Shown piece after piece: positions 59,142 through 64,000 of a DNA stretch of 64,000 nucleotides. The notes below the pieces were generated by a model. That model worked only from the letters and a program-made list of their open reading frames with translations, was not told the origin of the DNA and did no database searches. Made by a program: the position numbers and the translations under genes. Source of the stretch: Chloroflexota bacterium. GTDB taxonomy: Bacteria > Chloroflexota > Anaerolineae > SpSt-313. The stretch's first letter is position 1. Every line of letters starts with the position of its first letter. The stretch is taken from assembly GCA_029553955.1 (NCBI GenBank), contig JAKPJZ010000074.1, positions 81,129 to 145,128 of the forward strand, written 5' to 3'.

Positions 59142-59146
59142 TGGCC

Positions 59147-60562
59147 TTACTCGCTCTTGGCCGCGCTCTGAGGCGCGGTCAGCCGCTGGCGCACGGCCTG
59201 CGCGGCGACCATACCCGACGCCGAGGCCTGCACCAGGCCGCGGGTCACGCCGGCGCCGTCACCGCAGGCGAAGAGGTTCTCGACCTCGGTCTCCATCTGC
59301 GGCGTCAGGTGGGGCCGGCTGGAGTAGAACTTGGCCTCGACGCCGTAGAGCAGGGTATGCCGCGAGGCCACCCCCGGCGCCACCTCGTCGAGGGCGTGGA
59401 TGAACTCGAGGATGTTGACCACGTAGCGGTAGGGCAGCACCAGGTTCAGGTCGCCCGGCGTGGCGCTCTTGAGCGTGGCCGAGACGATGGAGCGCGCCAG
59501 GCGCTCGGCGTTGGTGCGCCGGCCGGCCTCCAGGTCGCCCAGGCGCTGCACCATGATGCCGCCACTGAGCAGGTTGGCCAGTTGTGCGATGCTGGTGCCG
59601 TAGGCGATCGGGTCGTCGAACGGCTCGGTAAAGCTCTTGCTGACCAGGATGGCAAAGTTGGTATTGGCCGTGCGCCGGTCGTGGAACGAGTGGCCGTTGA
59701 CGGTCATGACGTTGCCCGCGTACTCGATCGACACCTCGCCATAGGGGCACATGCAGAACGTGCGCACCTGGTCGTCAAAGGCCCGCGAGTAGTAGATGAA
59801 CTTGGACTCGTAGACCATGCGCGTGATCGGCTCGAGCACCGTCGCCGGCAGCTCGACGCGCACGCCCAGGTCCACCGGGTTGCGGGCCACGGTCAGGCCC
59901 AGCTCGCGGGCCATGCCCTTCAGCCATGATGCGCCCTCGCGCCCCGGCGCCACGATCACGGCCCCGCTATTGAGGCGCTCGCCGCTCTTCAGCTCGACCC
60001 CCACGACGCGGCCATTCTCGGCCACGATGCGCGCCACCGGCGTGCGCGTGCGGATGGTGACGCCGCGCGCCAGCAGCTCGTCGCGCATGCCGCGCATGAT
60101 ATCCACACAATGCTCGGTGCCCATATGGCGGATGGGCACCGAGACAAAGCGCAGCCCCGCCAGGGCCGAGCGCTTTTCCAGGGCCTCGATCTCGTCGCTG
60201 CGCGTGCCGTACACCGGCTCCGGCGCGCCAAAGCGCAGGTAGGTCCCATCGACCTGCGCGCAGAGGTCCGCGGCCTGCTCCTCGCCCAAGATTTCGGCCA
60301 GATGGCCGCCCACCGCCGGCGAGAGCGTCAGCTTGCCGTCGGAGAAGGCGCCGGCGCCGCCCCAGCCCGTCATGATGGCGCAGGGTTGGCAGTTGTGGCA
60401 CTTGCCCTGCGGCTCCCTGGCCAGGCAGACGCGACGGTCAATATCGGGCCCCTTGTCGAGAATGGCGATGCGCAGCCCGGGCTCCTGACTGAGTTCCAGG
60501 GCGGCAAAGATGCCGGCAGGCCCGGCACCCACGATAATGACATCATAGCTCGTATCGGACAC
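59147..60562 (-). CDS. NAD(P)/FAD-dependent oxidoreductase with a cysteine-rich insert
   Basis: A 471-residue flavoprotein. The N-terminus YDVIIVGAGPAGIFAALELS is followed by DKGPDIDRRVC, a KCHNCQPCAIMTGWGGAGAF insert and the C-terminal NLFACGDGAGVTRGLVQASASG. The insert (CxxCxxC) might bind iron-sulfur, though the spacing is unusual. This family is widespread in anaerobic bacteria and archaea, annotated only as FAD-dependent. GTG at 60562 has GAGG upstream. It is divergent from the PrsW gene. Confidence 0.82.
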   Translation of the reverse strand: MSDTSYDVIIVGAGPAGIFAALELSQEPGLRIAILDKGPDIDRRVCLAREPQGKCHNCQPCAIMTGWGGAGAFSDGKLTLSPAVGGHLAEILGEEQAADLCAQVDGTYLRFGAPEPVYGTRSDEIEALEKRSALAGLRFVSVPIRHMGTEHCVDIMRGMRDELLARGVTIRTRTPVARIVAENGRVVGVELKSGERLNSGAVIVAPGREGASWLKGMARELGLTVARNPVDLGVRVELPATVLEPITRMVYESKFIYYSRAFDDQVRTFCMCPYGEVSIEYAGNVMTVNGHSFHDRRTANTNFAILVSKSFTEPFDDPIAYGTSIAQLANLLSGGIMVQRLGDLEAGRRTNAERLARSIVSATLKSATPGDLNLVLPYRYVVNILEFIHALDEVAPGVASRHTLLYGVEAKFYSSRPHLTPQMETEVENLFACGDGAGVTRGLVQASASGMVAAQAVRQRLTAPQSAAKSE

Positions 60563-60734
60563 AGCACTATCCTCGCTGGCTCGAAAGCAAAATTGTAGGC
60601 CGGCCGAGACCCGGCCAGCCATAGTGATATTATACTGAGGATGGCCGCCGAGTCAATGGCACAGATGCTGCTGGGTATGTCCCATCATCGTTGGCGACCG
60701 GCTCTTGGGCTTCGCACGAACCCGGTGCTGGCCT

Positions 60735-60826
60735 TTAGGGTAGTGGTTTGGCGGGCAGGCCGGCGTTGCTGGCTGCCCCGCGGGGCAGCCAGCAACGCCG
60801 GCCTGCCCGCCAAACCACTACCCTAA
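60735..60826. repeat. 92-bp perfect palindrome (family PAL-A)
   Basis: Perfect 46-bp arms (TTAGGGTAGTGGTTTGGCGG onward), lying between two divergent genes. The left flank GGCTTCGCACGAACCCGGTG matches the PAL-A flank. Confidence 0.85.
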
Positions 60827-60884
60827 GCATGTGGACAGACCTGCTGCCACGCCCAGCCGGTTCTTGTCTGGGGGAGACCACGGT

Positions 60885-61766
60885 ATGTCTGAAGAGCCCA
60901 CCTGCCCACCGCCTGACCACAGCGAGCGGACCGACATGTGGTGGCGTGTTCTGGCGATTGGGGCCGTGCTCTACTTCCTTGGCGTCGGCATTCTGGCCTG
61001 GACGGGCAACAGCAACCTCTTTCCCACGGTGATCATGCTGGGCAGCTCTCTGGTGCCGGCGGCCTATGTGGCCTTCTTCTACCAGCGGCGGCGCCTCAGC
61101 CGGTTGACCATGACCACCACGGCGATGGCGTTCTTCTGGGGCGGCGTGTTGGGGGTGTTTGCCGCCGGCGTGCTCGAGCCGCTCTTCATCAGCAGCCTCG
61201 ATTTCTTTACCGCCTTCCTGGTGGGGCTGATCGAGGAGGCGGCCAAGATGCTGGGGGTGTTGGTCATCGCCAGGCACCGGCGCCACGATTCGGAGCTCGA
61301 CGGCCTGATCCTGGGCGCGGCGGCGGGCATGGGCTTTGCAGCCCTCGAGAGCACGGGCTACGCCTTTACGGCCTTTCTGAACACCCAGGGCAGCCTCTCG
61401 GTCACTGTGGCCACGGTGCTGATCCGTGGCATCCTCGCTCCCTTGGGGCACGGCACGTGGACGGCCATCCTGGCCGCGGTGCTCTTTCGCGAGGGCAGCG
61501 TGCACCGCTTCCACGTCACCCCGAAAGTGGCCGGGGCCTACCTGCTCGTGGCGAGCCTGCATGGCCTGTGGGATGGCGTGCCTTCGGCGCTCGGCTTCCT
61601 TGGCCCCGGCATCTCCGCCGCCGTAGGCCAACTCCTGGTGGGTGGCGCCGGCCTGTACATCCTATGGCGCATCTGGCGCCAGGCCGTCAGGCGACAGATG
61701 GAGCTCATGGCTGTGGAGGCGCAAGCGCAGGCGACACCCGAGGAGCAGGCGACACCCCAGCGCTGA
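60885..61766 (+). CDS. PrsW-family intramembrane metalloprotease
   Basis: A 293-residue membrane protein with eight or nine helices. The protease motifs are FLVGLIEEAAKMLGVL (EExxK, about residue 120), GMGFAALESTGYA and the later histidine pairs APLGHGTWTAI and ASLHGLWDG. In Bacillus PrsW cuts the anti-sigma factor RsiW. The ATG at 60885 has GGGGGAG upstream; the first 20 residues are polar. No sigma factor is next to it. Confidence 0.9.
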   Translation: MSEEPTCPPPDHSERTDMWWRVLAIGAVLYFLGVGILAWTGNSNLFPTVIMLGSSLVPAAYVAFFYQRRRLSRLTMTTTAMAFFWGGVLGVFAAGVLEPLFISSLDFFTAFLVGLIEEAAKMLGVLVIARHRRHDSELDGLILGAAAGMGFAALESTGYAFTAFLNTQGSLSVTVATVLIRGILAPLGHGTWTAILAAVLFREGSVHRFHVTPKVAGAYLLVASLHGLWDGVPSALGFLGPGISAAVGQLLVGGAGLYILWRIWRQAVRRQMELMAVEAQAQATPEEQATPQR

Positions 61767-61782
61767 CGCGCCGTCGTTCGTT

Positions 61783-61830
61783 GGGGGCGACACCTGACAG
61801 GTCTCCGGAGACCTGTCAGGTGTCGCCCCC
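61783..61830. repeat. REP-like palindrome, copy 5
   Basis: Perfect 24-bp arms with no loop (GGGGGCGACACCTGACAGGT onward). It lies 17 bases after the PrsW stop and just before the promoter of the next gene. Confidence 0.9.
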
Positions 61831-61837
61831 CGCGTAT

Positions 61838-61866
61838 TTGCCCGTCCTCCGCCTTGGCAGTACAAT
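61838..61866 (+). promoter_or_regulatory. Promoter of the MetH-activation-like gene
   Basis: TTGCCC (61838-61843), 17 bases and TACAAT (61861-61866). Confidence 0.7.
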
Positions 61867-61903
61867 CGCCGGCATCGGCATTTGCGAGCTGAGGAGCGAG
61901 GGC

Positions 61904-62584
61904 GTGGACGCTTTCGTATTGGACCAGATACCGTACGAGCCGGATATCGAGCGCCTGCTGAAGGTGCTGCGCCTGCCGCCGGAGAGCAGGCATGCCGCGC
62001 GGCTGCGCGAGCTGGCGGCCGAGGCCCAGGCGCTGGCCCGGCCCAAGGCCCTCTGCCGCGAGGCCTATGTCGAAGCGCGCGGCGAGGACCATGTGGTCAT
62101 CGCCGGCATCCGCCTGACGAGCCACATCCTGCGCGTGAACCTGGAGGGCGCCTACCGCACGTTCCCCTTTGTGGCGACCTGCGGGCGCGAGCTGGCGGCC
62201 TGGGCCGAGCCGATCGACGACATCCTGGAGAGCTACTGGGCGGCGGCGATCATGGAGCAGGCGATGCGCACGGCCACGCATGCCCTCGATGCGCATCTCG
62301 AAGCGCATTTCGTTCTGGGCCGCACGGCGACGATGAACCCCGGCTCGCTCGAGGATTGGCCACTGCCGCAGCAGGGGCAGCTCTTTGCGCTGCTCGGCAA
62401 CCCCTGCGAAGCCATCGGCGTGGAGCTGACCGAGAGCTACCTGATGGTCCCGGTCAAGTCGGTCTCGGGGCTGCGCTTCCCGGCGGAGACGAGCTTTGAG
62501 AACTGCCAGCTCTGCCCGCGGCCGCAGTGCCCGGGCCGCCGCGCGCCGTATGACAAGGACCTCTACGACCAGAGGTATCGTTAG
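61904..62584 (+). CDS. Vitamin B12-dependent methionine synthase activation-domain-like protein
   Basis: A 226-residue protein. The central LTSHILRVNLEGAYRTFPFVATCGRELAAWAEP and the C-terminal MVPVKSVSGLRFPAET with CQLCPRPQCPGRR resemble stand-alone MetH activation domains that help re-reduce cobalamin enzymes. The cysteines in the tail (CxxCxxxxC) may hold iron-sulfur. GTG at 61904 is preceded by GAGGAGCGAG. No methyltransferase or corrinoid gene is adjacent, so the partner enzyme is elsewhere. Confidence 0.8.
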   Translation: MDAFVLDQIPYEPDIERLLKVLRLPPESRHAARLRELAAEAQALARPKALCREAYVEARGEDHVVIAGIRLTSHILRVNLEGAYRTFPFVATCGRELAAWAEPIDDILESYWAAAIMEQAMRTATHALDAHLEAHFVLGRTATMNPGSLEDWPLPQQGQLFALLGNPCEAIGVELTESYLMVPVKSVSGLRFPAETSFENCQLCPRPQCPGRRAPYDKDLYDQRYR

Positions 62585-62595
62585 GGTTCGCGAGT

Positions 62596-62637
62596 CGGGA
62601 AACCTGACAGGTCTCCGAAGACCTGTCAGGTTTCCCG
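62596..62637. terminator. REP-like palindrome, copy 6, between convergent genes
   Basis: Perfect 19-bp arms (CGGGAAACCTGACAGGTCT) around CCGA, placed between two converging stop codons. It may serve as terminator here, though its family occurs elsewhere in other settings. Confidence 0.75.
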
Positions 62638-62642
62638 GTTTC

Positions 62643-63731
62643 CTACTGCTTCTGCGCCGACACCACCGATGAGCCTTTGACCTTGAGTTCCCAGTTGCTG
62701 CCGACAACAAAGCGGGCGAAATCGGCGGCGTTGTTGGTCTGGTAGGTGTACTGCTTGTCGTCGTTGCCCAGGAAGACGACCTGGTAATCCTCCTCGCGCT
62801 CACCCTCGCGCTGCCCCGTGCTCAGGCGCACGCTGGGCCACTCGGGGTTGAGGTTGGCGCCCGTGGCCTTGACCTCGTCGAAGGCGCGCCACTCCCGCAC
62901 GGTGTAGTTGCACCAATCCTCATAGACGCGGTACTCGCAATCCTGCACGACCTTGCCGTAGCCGCTGCCCTGATCGACGGTGTAGGGCGTGCCGCAGACC
63001 TCCTCGGCGCCTGGTGCGGGGCTATCCTGCGTGTGGTGGAGCTTTTTGCTGCAACTGCCCAGCCTGGCGCCGGAGGGCACTTCGTCGCGCCAGCCATCAT
63101 AGCGCGCGTCGGCGAGTTGCTCGATGGCGATGGTGCGCGTCCAGGCGACGGAGCGCACCCGGCCGGCGACGTCCTTGGCCGGGGTGAACGCGCCCAGCGC
63201 CGCCAGGCCCAGGAAGGCGCAGATGGCCAGGACGAGGACGATGCCGCAGCCGATAAGCAGCGGCTTCTTGCCCTGGGGCGCCGCTGCGCTGGGCTGGGGC
63301 GCCGGCTGCGAGGGCCGCGTCTCTGCCAGCGAGGCGCCGCACTGGCCGCAGTTGAACACGGTCGCGGGGTTACTGGCGCCGCAGGCAGGGCAGGCCACCG
63401 GCTGCGCGGGCCCCGAGCGATGGGCTCCCAGCACCTGGCCGCTGGCGCGGGCCTGGCCCCCGACGAGGTCGCCGCCGCACTGCTTGCAGCGCTGGGCGCC
63501 GGCAGGGTTGCGCGTGCCGCAGTAGGGGCAGTGGATGTCGGGACCAGCCGCGGCGCGTGCAGCTTGAGCCTGGTCGGCGATCAGCGTTTCCTCGGCCGCC
63601 TGCTCGAACTCGACGTCCTGAGGTTGCGGCGCGCCGCAGTTGGTGCACGCTTTTTGCGGGCCGGGGTTGCGCGAGCCGCAACTGGGGCAGGTCCATTCGA
63701 GCTGCACGTAGCCGAGAGTCTTCTGAGGCAT
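62643..63731 (-). CDS. Zinc-ribbon membrane protein
   Basis: A 362-residue protein. Three or so CxxC zinc ribbons occupy the N-terminal half (CPSCGSRNPGPQKACTNC; CPYCGTRNPAGAQRCKQC; CPACGASNPATVFNCGQC), then a transmembrane helix (PLLIGCGIVLVLAICAFLGL, about residues 155-175) and an outside domain of about 185 residues with Trp and paired Cys (CEYRVYEDWCNYTVREW). The start has GGAGGAAGCATCC upstream. Such proteins are common in Chloroflexota with unknown function. Confidence 0.82.
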   Translation of the reverse strand: MPQKTLGYVQLEWTCPSCGSRNPGPQKACTNCGAPQPQDVEFEQAAEETLIADQAQAARAAAGPDIHCPYCGTRNPAGAQRCKQCGGDLVGGQARASGQVLGAHRSGPAQPVACPACGASNPATVFNCGQCGASLAETRPSQPAPQPSAAAPQGKKPLLIGCGIVLVLAICAFLGLAALGAFTPAKDVAGRVRSVAWTRTIAIEQLADARYDGWRDEVPSGARLGSCSKKLHHTQDSPAPGAEEVCGTPYTVDQGSGYGKVVQDCEYRVYEDWCNYTVREWRAFDEVKATGANLNPEWPSVRLSTGQREGEREEDYQVVFLGNDDKQYTYQTNNAADFARFVVGSNWELKVKGSSVVSAQKQ

Positions 63732-63871
63732 GGATGCTTCCTCCGGGGCGGTGCGAGATGCGACGTTGGTCGAGGTGACGGGCGCGCCACGCTGGGCACT
63801 TGCCACACTCTGCGCACATTTTACCATGGCGATGGGAGGCCGTCAACGTTGCCCTGGTGGCCGGGTGTAGT

Positions 63872-64000
63872 TCAGTTTTGGGGCAAGTTGTAGACAGTCT
63901 CCCAGACACCGTCGAAGCGATTGCTGAGGATAGCTGCCCGGACTGGGATCACGCGCTCGGCACCTTTCCTGTTCCAGCGCATGCCGGGTCCAGCCATCCG
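63872..64000 (-). CDS. Transposase C-terminus (ISKra4-like), cut by the window edge
   Basis: The last 42 residues of a protein that enters from the right edge: RMAGPGMRWNRKGAERVIPV, then RAAILSNRFDGVWETVYNLP and a stop. The GMRW...GA..I..LRA..LS.RFD..W pattern is the usual end of ISKra4-type transposases. The remainder of the insertion sequence lies outside the window, so its intactness cannot be judged. Confidence 0.75.
   Translation of the reverse strand, partial: RMAGPGMRWNRKGAERVIPVRAAILSNRFDGVWETVYNLPQN

Overview
The window looks like chromosomal DNA of a GC-rich member of the Chloroflexota, most likely an uncultured Anaerolineae-type organism. This is an inference from gene types: a MalT-like regulator with an N-terminal extension common in that phylum, lipoproteins with long T/A/P/Q linkers, an archaellin-type class III signal peptide, a PDZ/DUF512 protein, many GTG and TTG starts, and no sign of outer-membrane genes. 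No rRNA gene or other taxonomic marker is present to prove it. Several clear sigma-70 promoters were found, many with an extended -10 (TGnTATAAT).

Layout. 1-2.7 kb: an archaellin-like fragment cut by the left edge, an MscS channel and a membrane protein with a bactofilin-like part. 2.9-7.2 kb: a broken GH4 glycosidase/sugar kinase remnant and a 1019-residue LuxR/MalT-type regulator whose promoter lies inside a perfect palindrome. 7.6-21.8 kb: a co-directional cluster of two flavoproteins, a two-cluster ferredoxin, two serine hydrolases, an MBL hydrolase, a ceramidase-like hydrolase, an orphan protein and a complete Dpp-type ABC importer. It looks like uptake and breakdown of one unidentified ester or amide compound. 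21.9-33.4 kb: housekeeping genes (tRNA-Glu, L25, rpiA, a REC-GAF-GGDEF protein, ssb, a PBP5-type carboxypeptidase, an RluB-type synthase, cmk, plsC, DUF512).

34-45.9 kb: an amine-oxidase-like flavoprotein, glmS behind a glmS ribozyme, a class II aldolase/class III aminotransferase/FGGY kinase operon facing a TetR regulator across a 47-bp palindromic bidirectional promoter, a site-2 protease and PRPP synthetase. 46.3-54.2 kb: scpA, a Tat-exported DUF362 protein with a NapH/NapG-like polyferredoxin fusion, a PQQ-propeller lipoprotein, a deoxynucleoside kinase and fmt. 54.2-64 kb: a DUF3267 protease-like protein, a frameshifted MFS transporter, rsgA behind an attenuator-like leader, a phosphatase, a flavoprotein, PrsW, a MetH-activation-like protein, a zinc-ribbon membrane protein and a transposase C-terminus at the right edge.

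The intergenic DNA is crowded with repeats: a REP-like palindrome family, 74-92 bp perfect palindromes (some with conserved flanks but different arms), two MITE-like elements with terminal inverted repeats and target duplications, and patches built around 'GTCATTGCGAG' and 'CACCGCAGAG' words, including a roughly 400-bp composite present in two inverted copies.
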